A stretch of 64,000 nucleotides of DNA from CAUPWF01 sp044425815 (GCA_044425815.1 JAWXVA010000002.1:1-64000); one strand, 5' to 3'. Counted from the first letter of the stretch, positions 26,450-36,168 are shown. The notes: a model not told the origin generated them from the sequence alone. Numbers and translations are program-made.

Positions 26450-29068
26450 CTATTTTGCTTCGTACCAAGTCTCACCTTGGTGCATATCTATTTCTAAATT
26501 CACACTTAAATTTGCAGCACCTTCCATCTTTGTTTTTAAGATTTCTTCTACGATTTCTATTTCGTCTTTATGTGCTTCTATTAATAGTTCATCATGCACT
26601 TGAAGTACAAGTTTTGAACGAAGTTTACGTTTTTGCAATTCTATTCGTACATCATTCATTGCTATTTTCATGATATCTGCAGCCGCACCTTGGATCGGTG
26701 CATTCATAGCTACACGTTCTCCAAAATTTCTCTGCATAAAATTGCTAGAAGCAAGTTCAGGAATCGGTCTTCTGCGCCCAAATTCTGTTACTACATATCC
26801 ACTTTGTTTTGCATGAGTTACAGCATCGTCTAAAAATCGCTTTATTCCTGGATATACAGAAAAATATCGATCTATATACTCTTGCGCTTCTTTACGCGAT
26901 ATTTCTAAATCTTGGCTTAAGCCAAAAGCACTAATGCCATATACGATACCGAAGTTTACAGCTTTTGCATTTCTTCTTTGTAAATCAGATACTTCCTCAT
27001 ACGGTGTATGAAATACTTGTGAAGCAGTGATTTTATGAATATCAGACGCCATCTTATAAGCTTCTATTAATTGTTCATCTCCTGAGCAATGCGCTAAAAT
27101 TCTCAACTCAATCTGAGAGTAATCAGCATCCACAAACACATAATCTTTCGCTGGTACAAATACTTTACGGATTAATCGACCTAGTTCCATGCGAATTGGT
27201 ATATTTTGTAGATTTGGTTCCGTGCTACTAATTCTACCTGTTGCTGTTATGGTCTGATTAAACGTGCCGTGTATTCTACCATCATTGGAAATATAATTTC
27301 CTAGTCCATCTGCATAGGTTGATTTTAATTTTGCCAATTGACGATATTCTAGTATTTTATTTACAATAGGGTATTCAGTTGCAAGCTTTTCTAAAACATC
27401 AGCTGATGTAGAATACCCCGTTTTTGTTTTTTTGCCATGTGGAAGTTCTAATTTCTCAAACAATATTACACCTAGTTGTTTTGGTGAATTTATATTAAAT
27501 TCTTCACCAGCAGACTCATATATTTCACTTTCAAGTGCTACTATTTTCTCTCCTAATTCTTGGCTGTAAATTTTTAATGCGTCACCTTCTACTTTGACGC
27601 CATTTTGTTCCATTTCAAAGAGTGTGTAAATTAGCGGGATTTCAATATCCCTGTATAGATTGAACATTTTTGTATGTTTCAATGCTGCTTCTAACTTTGG
27701 AACACATGCAAATGCTGTATATGCCGCATATCCAGCAGTACAGTCTTTTACAATCTGTTCGTCAAAAAATAAACCAAGTTGTTCTCTTGCAACATCTTCG
27801 AAATTATAATTATTCTTAAGAGGATTCAATAAATAAGCTGCTACTATCCCATCAAATGCTACATGTTCAGAAATTGATATATAAGGTAATAGAGATTTTA
27901 TATCAAACGCAGACACTTGTTTTACATTTTGTAACGCATGTTCTACCATTTCAAATATTTTTTCGATAGAAACTGGATATTCTGCCCGTAAAATGTAATT
28001 TTTATCTTCTCCGAGTGATAGTGATACACCGCCAAATCCAGATGGATGTGCAAATAGAGGAAGTACTTCTGGTCCTTCTTTATCTAGAGCTAGTCCTACT
28101 AGTGGGTATTCTTTTAATTCCTCAAGAAATTGTTGTATTTCTGATGTATCTGTGAGGATTGTAGCGCGAATATCAATAGATTTTTGAGATTGAACTTCAT
28201 TTAAATCAAAACGCGCTAGAAGATTTTTGAATTCTAACTCTTGAAACCATTCATAAGCTTCTTGCGTATATAAATTATGAATTTTTGCATCTTCCAAGTT
28301 GTAGTTAAGTTCAACTTTTGTATTTATGGTAGCTAAAATTTTACTAAGTTCTGCCAAGTCATAATGTTCACTCATAGCTTTGCTAGCTCTTGGTGGTTTC
28401 AATTCTTCGACATGCTTGTACGCTTCTTCTATAGAACCATATTCTACAATAATCTTAGTAGCTGTTTTTTCTCCAATAGATGGTACACCAGGTATATTAT
28501 CCGATGCATCGCCCATTAGCGCTTTCAAATCTATAAATGCAGTTGGAGTTACCTGATAACGTTCTAATACATCCGCTGCATAATAATCTTCTATCGTTGT
28601 TTTCCCTTGTTTTGTCTTAGGAATACGAATTTTAACTTTTTCAGTTGCCAATTGAAGCAAGTCACGATCTCCGGAAATCGTCGCAACATCTAATCCTGCT
28701 TCTTCTGCTCTTCGACCAATAGTACCGAGGATATCATCCGCTTCAACACCTGCTTGCTCTAATACAACAATCCCCATTGCTCTTAACACATCTTTAATTA
28801 CTGGAACTTGTTGGCGAAGTTCATCTGCCATAGGCTTTCTAGTTCCTTTATATTCTGGAAACATCTCATGACGAAATGTAGGCGCATGGACATCAAATGC
28901 CACCGTCAAATATTCTGGCTTTTCTTCCTCTAAAATCTTGAACATGATATTTAAAAAACCATACACGGCATTCGTATGAAGCCCTTCTGCGTTCGTTAAA
29001 TCTGGCACTCCATAAAATGCTCTGTTTAAGATACTATGTCCATCTATTAATACTATTTTTTCGCTCAT
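26450..29068 (-). CDS. polA: DNA polymerase I
   Basis: The 872-residue enzyme fills gaps and removes RNA primers. Residues 1-290 form the 5' nuclease (LIDGHSILNRAFYG, GVEADDILGTIG, ALMGDASDNIPGV). Residues about 300-465 are a remnant of the proofreading domain; the metal-binding D-x-E is absent (VGLALDKE in its place), as in Bacillus-type enzymes. Residues 470-872 hold the polymerase, with RRNAKAVNFGIVYGISAFGLS near 700 and the catalytic QVHDELLIEA near 825. It appears to lead a polA-coaE-walJ-degV run. Confidence 0.98.
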   Translation of the reverse strand: MSEKIVLIDGHSILNRAFYGVPDLTNAEGLHTNAVYGFLNIMFKILEEEKPEYLTVAFDVHAPTFRHEMFPEYKGTRKPMADELRQQVPVIKDVLRAMGIVVLEQAGVEADDILGTIGRRAEEAGLDVATISGDRDLLQLATEKVKIRIPKTKQGKTTIEDYYAADVLERYQVTPTAFIDLKALMGDASDNIPGVPSIGEKTATKIIVEYGSIEEAYKHVEELKPPRASKAMSEHYDLAELSKILATINTKVELNYNLEDAKIHNLYTQEAYEWFQELEFKNLLARFDLNEVQSQKSIDIRATILTDTSEIQQFLEELKEYPLVGLALDKEGPEVLPLFAHPSGFGGVSLSLGEDKNYILRAEYPVSIEKIFEMVEHALQNVKQVSAFDIKSLLPYISISEHVAFDGIVAAYLLNPLKNNYNFEDVAREQLGLFFDEQIVKDCTAGYAAYTAFACVPKLEAALKHTKMFNLYRDIEIPLIYTLFEMEQNGVKVEGDALKIYSQELGEKIVALESEIYESAGEEFNINSPKQLGVILFEKLELPHGKKTKTGYSTSADVLEKLATEYPIVNKILEYRQLAKLKSTYADGLGNYISNDGRIHGTFNQTITATGRISSTEPNLQNIPIRMELGRLIRKVFVPAKDYVFVDADYSQIELRILAHCSGDEQLIEAYKMASDIHKITASQVFHTPYEEVSDLQRRNAKAVNFGIVYGISAFGLSQDLEISRKEAQEYIDRYFSVYPGIKRFLDDAVTHAKQSGYVVTEFGRRRPIPELASSNFMQRNFGERVAMNAPIQGAAADIMKIAMNDVRIELQKRKLRSKLVLQVHDELLIEAHKDEIEIVEEILKTKMEGAANLSVNLEIDMHQGETWYEAK

Positions 29069-29171
29069 GAAATACCTACTTTCTGAATTTTACTGCTATC
29101 TTACATACTATACACTATTCAAGTCGTTTTTGAAATGCTATTCCTAAAAAAATCGAATCAAAAGAAACAGT

Positions 29172-31181
29172 TTACTTCAGGAACAGGAACCTTGCACTAT
29201 ATCCATACTCCCTATAGTCTCCACCTTCTAGCTCTACGTATGCATATTTACTATCATCTGTCTCGCAGAAGATATTCGTTAAGGATTCTTGTATCATGGT
29301 AGGGAATATTTCTTCGATCTCATCCGTTGATGTAACGATATTATCTACAGAACTATAATCACGGATGTCAATTGATTGTACTTCTTCTACACCCCATGAA
29401 TCTCGGAGAATCACACCTTCACTTTCTAGATATGCTATGCTTCGCAGGCAACTTGGATAAATGGCACATTCGTACCAATTATAATCCCAAGACGTTCCAG
29501 GGGTTTGATTGTATCTGATGGAAACGATTGCAAGTGGTTGTTCATTTATAATATCCGCTGCTGTGATTTCTAACATGTCTTCCTGATAGTATGTTGCGAA
29601 TTGTTGTTGCTTTACAGTGTCACCATTGAATAATGTTTGTGTGAATTCTGCATTTTGTACGGACTCGTAGCTGTATTTCATTTCAATGTTATCAATCGTC
29701 GTTAGATCCATTACCCTTATTGGGTGTATGATATTTAAGTATTCTTCATTTTCCCATAGGATTTTTATTTCTTCTACTACATCTACAAGATATGGATTAT
29801 ATTCTCTACGAACAATGCGTCCATTATTTAATTTATATTCCACGTAAATAGATGTGTATTCTTTATGATTTATACTAGTATCTTCATATGCTAGCATTGA
29901 TTGTTCTATGATATGCTCCATGAGTGCATAAGTCTCTTCATTTACATCCATATGTGCATCGTATTCCCCATATTTCAAGATTTCCAATCCGTAATTATTC
30001 AATTCATCGATTTCGATGTTAATATCGCTGATTTCAGAATAATCAGGAATATAGCTATCATATCCAAATAAATCATAATCGAAGCTTATCACTACTGTGA
30101 GCATCGTAATAAAGAGTATCAACAGCTGTATCTTTTGTTTGAATAGTGAACGGAAGTCGATACCATAGAATAATTGCATTACGATATATCCAACAATTAA
30201 TCCAAATACTGTACCGAAATATAACCATGTATTCGACCCATAGGAAATGGATAAAAAGAGAAGTCCTGATCCAATGGAGATTACTACTACGATCATTACC
30301 TTAATGATTTCACCTGCTAAGTGATATGCCATCGCTTTTCCAGCTGCTTCAGATGGTCTCTTCTTCATGAGCCACAAATGAATCGCCCATAAGGTAATAT
30401 TAATTCCAATTGTGAGCAATAAATATTTGATAGCATTCCATTCTACCATTCGAAGATAGAGAATGGGTGAAACGCGGTATAGTCTATTAAATGTTACAAA
30501 CCCAAAACCAGATTCTACACTTACAAATGTTTGAAAGGATTGACTAATCATTACATTTACAATGGTAGTCACCGCTGGTGCATAGAACATAAATACAGCT
30601 GAGCCCAATATTCCTACTATCACTCGTCCTGTTAATAGCATCGCAATAGCTGCCACAAAATACCCCATCCAAAACATTAGCACATTGTATCCCAATAATA
30701 TCATTAATTTCATTATAAATTCGCCGCTTAGCACTTCTCGTATGCTGGCAACAAGAAGAATCATTAGATTCGCACCAAATAGCGGAAGGAAATACGTGAT
30801 AGTAGCTACACCTAATTTCACATGTAGTAGTCTCTCTCTCTTAATCGGTAGACTATGATACAACCCCACTTGTGCTCGATTGTGTAGATAGCTAAATGCG
30901 ATAACTCCAAATACCACACCTACAACAATTGATATATATAATGTTGTATAACCCAAATTACTAAATCGATAAAATCCTGCATCTGAACCATTCCACAAAA
31001 AGTAACTTTTAATATATTGCGTTATGGTCTCTGAGTAATACTGATTATCATAACTTTCGAGTGTCATCATAAATGGCACTGGATATACAATAATACTTAT
31101 CAAAGCAGTTACTAACATCAGCCATTTCTGCGTTCCTAGCAGTTCCAGAAAAAAACTAGTAGATTTTCTTTTTGATTTCAT
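29172..31181 (-). CDS. ABC transporter permease, large, with extracellular C-terminal domain
   Basis: The 669-residue protein has about ten hydrophobic segments within residues 20-370, then a long acidic, mostly non-membrane tail (about 375-669) with repeated tyrosine- and glutamate-rich strands. It is coupled to the ATPase gene (26-bp overlap) and regulated with it by a GntR protein, as in YtrABC-type exporters. The ATG at 31181 is preferred because GGAGG lies 9 nt upstream. It resembles large lachnospiraceal ABC-2 permeases, but I cannot name the substrate; peptide, lipid or cell-envelope stress roles are all possible. Confidence 0.82.
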   Translation of the reverse strand: MKSKRKSTSFFLELLGTQKWLMLVTALISIIVYPVPFMMTLESYDNQYYSETITQYIKSYFLWNGSDAGFYRFSNLGYTTLYISIVVGVVFGVIAFSYLHNRAQVGLYHSLPIKRERLLHVKLGVATITYFLPLFGANLMILLVASIREVLSGEFIMKLMILLGYNVLMFWMGYFVAAIAMLLTGRVIVGILGSAVFMFYAPAVTTIVNVMISQSFQTFVSVESGFGFVTFNRLYRVSPILYLRMVEWNAIKYLLLTIGINITLWAIHLWLMKKRPSEAAGKAMAYHLAGEIIKVMIVVVISIGSGLLFLSISYGSNTWLYFGTVFGLIVGYIVMQLFYGIDFRSLFKQKIQLLILFITMLTVVISFDYDLFGYDSYIPDYSEISDINIEIDELNNYGLEILKYGEYDAHMDVNEETYALMEHIIEQSMLAYEDTSINHKEYTSIYVEYKLNNGRIVRREYNPYLVDVVEEIKILWENEEYLNIIHPIRVMDLTTIDNIEMKYSYESVQNAEFTQTLFNGDTVKQQQFATYYQEDMLEITAADIINEQPLAIVSIRYNQTPGTSWDYNWYECAIYPSCLRSIAYLESEGVILRDSWGVEEVQSIDIRDYSSVDNIVTSTDEIEEIFPTMIQESLTNIFCETDDSKYAYVELEGGDYREYGYSARFLFLK

Positions 31182-32055
31182 ATCCAGCAACCTCCGTTTC
31201 GCTTATAAACATTTCTTCTAATGATAAAGGTACAATCTCGTAGAATATTGGATTACCTTGTTCTAATATCCTCAATACTTCTTCTCTTTTCCCACGCACT
31301 GTCAATAAATATAATGAACCTTGTTTCTTGCATTGATTGATATCAAGCTCCTCAAATACCGCTGGCGTCTCATCTCCCTCAAATACACATTGTACTTTAT
31401 GAAGATTTTCTTTGAGCGAGTCCATATCTTCGGAAACTAACACTTTCCCTTTATGAATTAATCCTACATGTTCACAAATATCCTCTAACTCTCGTAAATT
31501 GTGCGATGCTATAATCGGTGTCACCTTACGTTCACATATTTCATTTGCTAAAAGACTTTTCACTGCTTGTCGCATAACAGGATCTAGTCCATCGAAGGTT
31601 TCATCTAGTAATAAATATGGTGTATTTGCACTCAATCCTAATATAATGCTGAATTGTTTCTTCATTCCCTTGGATAAGTTATTGATTTTCATATCTTTTT
31701 CTAACCCAAACTGCATAAGCAACCTAAGGTATTTCCCTGTATCAAAACTACTGTAGATTGTCTGATAAAAACGCTTCATATCATTGCAGGTATAACCACT
31801 TAAGAAATAAGCATCATCAGCAATATAAAAAATATTTTCCTTTAAGTCCATATTCTCATATATCTCTACATCGTCAATTTCTACACTTCCTTCATCCGGA
31901 CGATAAATTCCGCAAATCATCTTAAGTAGAGTTGTTTTACCAGAACCATTCGTTCCTACTAATCCAAATATCTCACCTTCTTGTATATTAAGAGTCAATC
32001 CTTGCAGTGCATCTGCCTTGTCGAATGTCTTGTATACATCTTTTATCTGTATCAT
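31156..32055 (-). CDS. ABC transporter ATPase (YtrB/EcsA-like)
   Basis: The 299-residue protein is a single ABC ATPase with Walker A GTNGSGKTTLLK (near residue 37), a signature of the form NLSKGMKKQ (near 130) and Walker B LLLDETFDGLD (near 153). The C-terminal 85 residues form the small accessory domain found in exporter ATPases. It begins 2 bp after the GntR stop codon and overlaps the permease, so all three are translationally coupled. Together they form a GntR-ATPase-permease exporter unit. Confidence 0.93.
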   Translation of the reverse strand: MIQIKDVYKTFDKADALQGLTLNIQEGEIFGLVGTNGSGKTTLLKMICGIYRPDEGSVEIDDVEIYENMDLKENIFYIADDAYFLSGYTCNDMKRFYQTIYSSFDTGKYLRLLMQFGLEKDMKINNLSKGMKKQFSIILGLSANTPYLLLDETFDGLDPVMRQAVKSLLANEICERKVTPIIASHNLRELEDICEHVGLIHKGKVLVSEDMDSLKENLHKVQCVFEGDETPAVFEELDINQCKKQGSLYLLTVRGKREEVLRILEQGNPIFYEIVPLSLEEMFISETEVAGYEIKKKIY

Positions 32056-32057
32056 CT

Positions 32058-32423
32058 CTATACCTCCTTATACCATGTGCTGACTTTTTCTAATATGTCA
32101 TCTTCTTTGATACCCTTCTCTTTTCCTTTTTGAACTACTTTTTTCAATTCTTCGTAGTACTGCTGCATTTGAAGGTCCAATAGTTCTAAATTAGGAGAAA
32201 TGTAACTACCTTTTCCTTTTACGGAATAGATAAGTCCTTCTGTTTCTAACTGATTGTACGCTCGCTGTATCGTATTAGGATTAATTGATAAATCCATTGC
32301 CAATTTGCGAACCGATGGTAATTGTTCATTTGGTTTTAGTACATTCTTTAAAACCAAAATCTTAATCTTCTCTACTACCTGCTCATAGATAGGTCGTCTA
32401 TCTTGATAATCAATTATAATCAC
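32058..32423 (-). CDS. GntR family regulator, YtrA subfamily
   Basis: The 121-residue protein has an N-terminal GntR winged helix (RRPIYEQVVEKIKILVLKN, then LPSVRKLAMDLSINPNTIQR near residues 38-58 and GLIYSVKGKGSYI near 75) and only about 40 further residues. This short tail is the YtrA pattern. The start is GTG with GGGGGTGA upstream. It leads the ABC exporter operon, and a near-perfect palindrome at its promoter is its probable operator. Confidence 0.94.
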   Translation of the reverse strand: MIIIDYQDRRPIYEQVVEKIKILVLKNVLKPNEQLPSVRKLAMDLSINPNTIQRAYNQLETEGLIYSVKGKGSYISPNLELLDLQMQQYYEELKKVVQKGKEKGIKEDDILEKVSTWYKEV

Positions 32424-32502
32424 CTATATCACCCCCGTGGTTGTTTTCTTTGTAATATCTTTGTCCTTATCATTGCTATTTTATTTAGTTTACTAAGTGA
32501 AT

Positions 32503-32531
32503 TAACTGTACTAAATCGCTTAGTACAGTTA
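32503..32531. promoter_or_regulatory. Palindromic operator for the YtrA-type regulator
   Basis: Two perfect 12-bp arms, TAACTGTACTAA (32503-32514) and TTAGTACAGTTA (32520-32531), flank a 5-bp centre. The site starts at the -10 box of the operon promoter and runs downstream over the likely transcription start. Its placement and symmetry suit a dimeric GntR repressor. Confidence 0.72.
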
Positions 32532-32559
32532 GCATAACAAAAAGTACAGGTGTTGTCAA
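32531..32559 (-). promoter_or_regulatory. Promoter of the GntR-ABC operon
   Basis: On the minus strand TTGACA (32554-32559), a 17-bp spacer and TATGCT (32531-32536) sit upstream of the GntR gene. The -10 box touches the palindromic operator, and the spacer holds an extra half-site-like CTGTACT. Confidence 0.68.
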
Positions 32560-32565
32560 TAAAAA

Positions 32566-33213
32566 TCACCACACCTGCACTTCATCGTCATAATACACCA
32601 TATTTTCAACTTCAATTACTGGCTTTTCACCATCGTAATTCACTATAGTTACACCACAATTTTTATGTACGCCTTTCGCCCAATATTGTGCTACTGGATT
32701 ATTGGTTATATAATTAATCATACCTCGTATCGTAGCTCCGTGTGAGACAACTAGTATTGTTTTATCTTTCAAGTCCTCATTTCGGAATATCTCATTTAAG
32801 AAGTTTGTAGTACGACACATCACACTTTCTAAACTTTCACCACCTTCGGGCGTTACATAGAGATGACTATTCTGAAAAAAGTTTTTGAAATTGTCATCTG
32901 GCATATTCCATCCTTCTTTGGAACAACAAAGTCCTTCGTAGATTCCGAATGAAATCTCTTTGATCCGTTCTTCGCTTTGTATTCTATATGTTTTTGTTCG
33001 TTTATTTTCTTGCATGATTAGTTCTGCTGTATGATACGCACGACTAAGTGGGCTGGCATAAATGTAATCAAATTGTATATCTTTCATTCCAATACCTGTT
33101 TTTACTGCTAATGTGCAACCAAATTCATTTAAAGGTATATCCACTTGCCCTTGCATACGTTTTTCTATATTCCAATCTGTTTCTCCATGTCTTACAAAAT
33201 ATATTTTCAACAT
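32566..33213 (-). CDS. Histidine phosphatase family protein
   Basis: The 215-residue protein belongs to the phosphoglycerate mutase-like histidine phosphatases. The catalytic FVRHGETDWN lies at residues 6-15, with SPLSRAYHTAELI near 55, the acid EEISFGIYEG-type region near 85, and VVSHGATIRGMINY near 150 carrying the second histidine. Homologues dephosphorylate sugar phosphates, cobalamin precursors (CobC) or other small phosphates. No cob gene adjoins it, so no substrate is named. It is 13 bp downstream of the DUF5662 gene. Confidence 0.9.
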   Translation of the reverse strand: MLKIYFVRHGETDWNIEKRMQGQVDIPLNEFGCTLAVKTGIGMKDIQFDYIYASPLSRAYHTAELIMQENKRTKTYRIQSEERIKEISFGIYEGLCCSKEGWNMPDDNFKNFFQNSHLYVTPEGGESLESVMCRTTNFLNEIFRNEDLKDKTILVVSHGATIRGMINYITNNPVAQYWAKGVHKNCGVTIVNYDGEKPVIEVENMVYYDDEVQVW

Positions 33214-33226
33214 TTTTAATCCCTCT

Positions 33227-33754
33227 TTACTTTAACACAACTTCTCTAATATATTGAAAGGTCTTTTCTTCACCATCTTTTGCAAGCATCAATAATAATT
33301 CTTCTAAAAGTGCTTCTACTTCCGGATGTATGATGTAGTGTCCTTTTCCTTTCACATAATATAAGTATGCGCAATCATCTGTATACTCTTCTTTTTTGTA
33401 ATTTTTACTTGCAGCGATTCTATCTACGACCATTTCTACTACATAACGATTAGGCATTCTCATTCCAACAATATCACGCTCGCCATCCGCAGCATAATCC
33501 ATCCAATATTCATAATGATGCTTATTTCGACCTTTATGATGAAGCCAAGCACTAGAGTAGCCTAGTATTTCTCGTTCTGCATTATTGGGACTTCTAGTCC
33601 CTTGATAATATTTACACCCCACAAGAAATTCGCTAGGCATATATTTCGATAAATCATGTAAAAGACCTTGTTTATAAAGTCCAAGTTTAAAGCATCCTTG
33701 CATTACTAGTAATTTGTGATTAGTAATAGTCTTAAAATGATTCCATACTTTCAT
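33227..33754 (-). CDS. DUF5662 family protein
   Basis: The 175-residue soluble protein matches, from memory, the DUF5662 family of clostridia. Conserved-looking features are a histidine-rich set, including LLHDLSKYMPSEF near residue 33 and WLHHKGRNKHHYEYW near 72, which resemble HD-type metal-binding motifs (HD followed by HH and H). A metal-dependent phosphohydrolase-like activity is possible but unproven. It lies 10 bp after the TraX-like gene and 13 bp before the histidine phosphatase, so it is probably cotranscribed with them. Confidence 0.8.
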   Translation of the reverse strand: MKVWNHFKTITNHKLLVMQGCFKLGLYKQGLLHDLSKYMPSEFLVGCKYYQGTRSPNNAEREILGYSSAWLHHKGRNKHHYEYWMDYAADGERDIVGMRMPNRYVVEMVVDRIAASKNYKKEEYTDDCAYLYYVKGKGHYIIHPEVEALLEELLLMLAKDGEEKTFQYIREVVLK

Positions 33755-33764
33755 GTGTCTTCTC

Positions 33765-34406
33765 CTAAATTAAACTCAATAATAATAAATGAATTGGATA
33801 GTACCAATAAAAAAAGTACTTACATCCTTTTCCTCTAGTTCCATTATATAGCATTATAGGAAGTAATGCTAATGCACCATACGTTTGGATTCCTCCGCAT
33901 ACTAATATATTAAAGACAAGTAATGACCCCCCAATGTATATGGTTCTACCTCTGAAAGCATATAAGAAAAAGATGAGCCATACTGCTGGAGATCCGTAAT
34001 CAGCACAAATCATATCCGCACACATGCCAAGCACTAGAACTCCTACAAGTGACATCCATAGATTTCCCCATGTTTGATATATATAGATAGATAACGCTCC
34101 TAGTAGTAAAGTAAAAAAAATATTTTGGTAATTAATATAAAAAAACGTTTTAAAAATAGCAAAGTCAAATGGCACTTCAGAAATTAGTGCAAATGCAGCT
34201 AATCGTAAAATATATTTTTTCACATCTTTTGTATGTGTCATACCTTCTGCAATTAAAAATGCAAAAATCGGAAGCGCTAATCTCCCCATTATTCTCAGCC
34301 AAGTATACTGTGGGAAAAGGATTACACCTACATGATCAATAGTCATCGATATGATTGCAATCCTTTTCAACATAGAGCCATCAATTATTTTTGTTTTTTC
34401 GAACAT
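33765..34406 (-). CDS. TraX family integral membrane protein
   Basis: The 213-residue protein starts DGSMLKRIAIISMTIDHVG, the start typical of TraX-like proteins, and has about seven hydrophobic helices, with WLRIMGRLALPIFAFLIAEGM near residue 38. TraX of F-type plasmids acetylates pilin; chromosomal relatives in clostridia may acetylate cell-surface polymers. No conjugation gene is near, so a plasmid origin is not supported. It follows the GH13-like gene by 19 bp. Confidence 0.88.
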   Translation of the reverse strand: MFEKTKIIDGSMLKRIAIISMTIDHVGVILFPQYTWLRIMGRLALPIFAFLIAEGMTHTKDVKKYILRLAAFALISEVPFDFAIFKTFFYINYQNIFFTLLLGALSIYIYQTWGNLWMSLVGVLVLGMCADMICADYGSPAVWLIFFLYAFRGRTIYIGGSLLVFNILVCGGIQTYGALALLPIMLYNGTRGKGCKYFFYWYYPIHLLLLSLI

Positions 34407-34425
34407 TAAATCAAACCCCTTTATA

Positions 34426-36168
34426 TTATTTAGATGTTTTACTTATGTACATCTCAATAGATCTAGGTTCAACCACAGCTACACGTTGATTCTCAAGTTC
34501 AACTGCATTGCCTATCTCGCTGGTAGCTGTGCTTAACATACGATACCATGTTTTGTCTTTCGATATAGTAGGAAGCGCATATTTGTGTGCAATCCAATGC
34601 ATATTGTACGCAATATAGCAATCCTCTAAATTCACTTCATCTGAGGCGTACATTATGCCTAATTGGCGGCTTGCAACTTCATCCGGTGTAATCCATGCAG
34701 ATTCACCATGATACGAAATAGTTGGAATACCACTAACTGAACTTTTTATAGGACATTCACCTGTCTCATTTATATTTGTATGAGTATATACTTTTCGTAT
34801 CTGAATTAATTGTTTTACAAATTCGAATACATCAGTATTTTTCTGTAAAAACTTCCAATTTAGCCAACTAATATCGTTATCTTGACAATAAGCGTTGTTA
34901 TTTCCCATTTGTGTATTAGAAAACTCATCTCCTGATAAGATACAAGGTGTTCCTTGCGCTAATAATAGTATCGTCCATGCGTTACGTATCTGCTTTTTAC
35001 GTAATTCTTGTACTACTTTTTTCCTAGTAGGTCCTTCGGCTCCACAGTTCCAACAGAAATTATATTCCTTACCATCCGTATTTTTTTCGCCGTTTAATTC
35101 ATTATGTTTACGGTCATAAGAAACAAAATCATTCATAGTAAATCCATCATGGCTTGCAATGTAATTGTATCTTGATATGCCACATTCGATTGAGGGTTTC
35201 TGAAGAAAATGTATGATATCCCCCACTCTACCTTCATCGCCTTTCAAAAAACTTCGTGAAGCATTTTGAAATCCCTCGTCTCTTATAATGAGTTTTCGTG
35301 TTCTTATAATAGGATCCAGTTTTATTTCTTCTAAGTTCGTTTTATATGGATTCAATAAAAATCCATCGATATTATAATTAGAAATAAAATACCTTAAACA
35401 TTCTATTTGATATGGCAAAGCCGGTGCTTCTATAAACGGCATATCAAGTATAATTTCAATTCTATGTTTATGAAGTTCTTCCACAAGATGCAAGAATTCG
35501 TCGTTTACATCACTATGATGTGAATAAGAAGACTTTACAGCCATATAGCACCCTGGTAAATATCCCCAATAATTCACGTATAATCCATCTTCTTTAAACT
35601 CATGACAAGGCAATAGCTGTATTTGATTTATCCCAAGCTCTAATAAATACGGTATTTTCTCGACAATCCCTAAAAATTTTCCTTTTGCCTTAACTTTAGA
35701 TGTGCTATGTTTGGTAAAACCTCTCACATGCAATTGATAGGCAATTACTTCTGCCTCTGGGATGTTTAACCACTCGTATTTATGCAAAAGATGCTTGCTT
35801 TTTTGATATATCTCAAGGATCCCATTAGATTTAATAGGCAATAACTTAGTGTAAACAATACCATTCGTCTCAGTATTCCATATATTTCTTCCTATTAATT
35901 CTTTTGAATATGGATCTAGATATAATTCTTTATTTATTAAGTAATGATACCCTACTATATCAGGATCAATATCTTCGATTTGTAGACTTCTCGTTTCGCT
36001 AATATATAAGTCTTTTTCTAATTCATAAGTATAGCTAGGTGTACTATCACCACGTTTGAAAAGTAATAATTTACATTCTGATTTAGGTGAAACTTCTACT
36101 GAAAAATTAATTCGATTACCGTCTATTGTTACCCCTAAGGGTAATGAATCCCCTCTAATTATATTCAT
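34426..36168 (-). CDS. Degenerate GH13 (glycogen-debranching-like) protein
   Basis: The 580-residue protein aligns by eye with GlgX/isoamylase-type GH13 proteins: an N-terminal beta domain (about 1-95), YQLHVRGFT and NYWGYLPG (about 145-215), then a very well conserved C-terminal half with ASHDGFTMNDFVSYD, GNNNAYCQDNDISW and GDEFSNTQ. Three catalytic regions are damaged. The usual DVVYNH region reads LDMPFIEA, DGFRFD reads DGFLLN (nucleophile Asp replaced by Asn and its Arg by Leu), and the AEPWD-type acid/base Glu region reads IRDEGF. Segments around them are also shortened. Only the HD transition-state residue remains. It is therefore probably a non-catalytic glycogen- or glucan-binding paralogue. 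The frame is intact. Confidence 0.8.
   Translation of the reverse strand: MNIIRGDSLPLGVTIDGNRINFSVEVSPKSECKLLLFKRGDSTPSYTYELEKDLYISETRSLQIEDIDPDIVGYHYLINKELYLDPYSKELIGRNIWNTETNGIVYTKLLPIKSNGILEIYQKSKHLLHKYEWLNIPEAEVIAYQLHVRGFTKHSTSKVKAKGKFLGIVEKIPYLLELGINQIQLLPCHEFKEDGLYVNYWGYLPGCYMAVKSSYSHHSDVNDEFLHLVEELHKHRIEIILDMPFIEAPALPYQIECLRYFISNYNIDGFLLNPYKTNLEEIKLDPIIRTRKLIIRDEGFQNASRSFLKGDEGRVGDIIHFLQKPSIECGISRYNYIASHDGFTMNDFVSYDRKHNELNGEKNTDGKEYNFCWNCGAEGPTRKKVVQELRKKQIRNAWTILLLAQGTPCILSGDEFSNTQMGNNNAYCQDNDISWLNWKFLQKNTDVFEFVKQLIQIRKVYTHTNINETGECPIKSSVSGIPTISYHGESAWITPDEVASRQLGIMYASDEVNLEDCYIAYNMHWIAHKYALPTISKDKTWYRMLSTATSEIGNAVELENQRVAVVEPRSIEMYISKTSK

Noticed and set aside
33765..34406. Evidence of a conjugative plasmid from the TraX-like gene
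   Set aside because: Chromosomal TraX-like genes are common in clostridia and no other transfer gene, integrase or attachment site is nearby.
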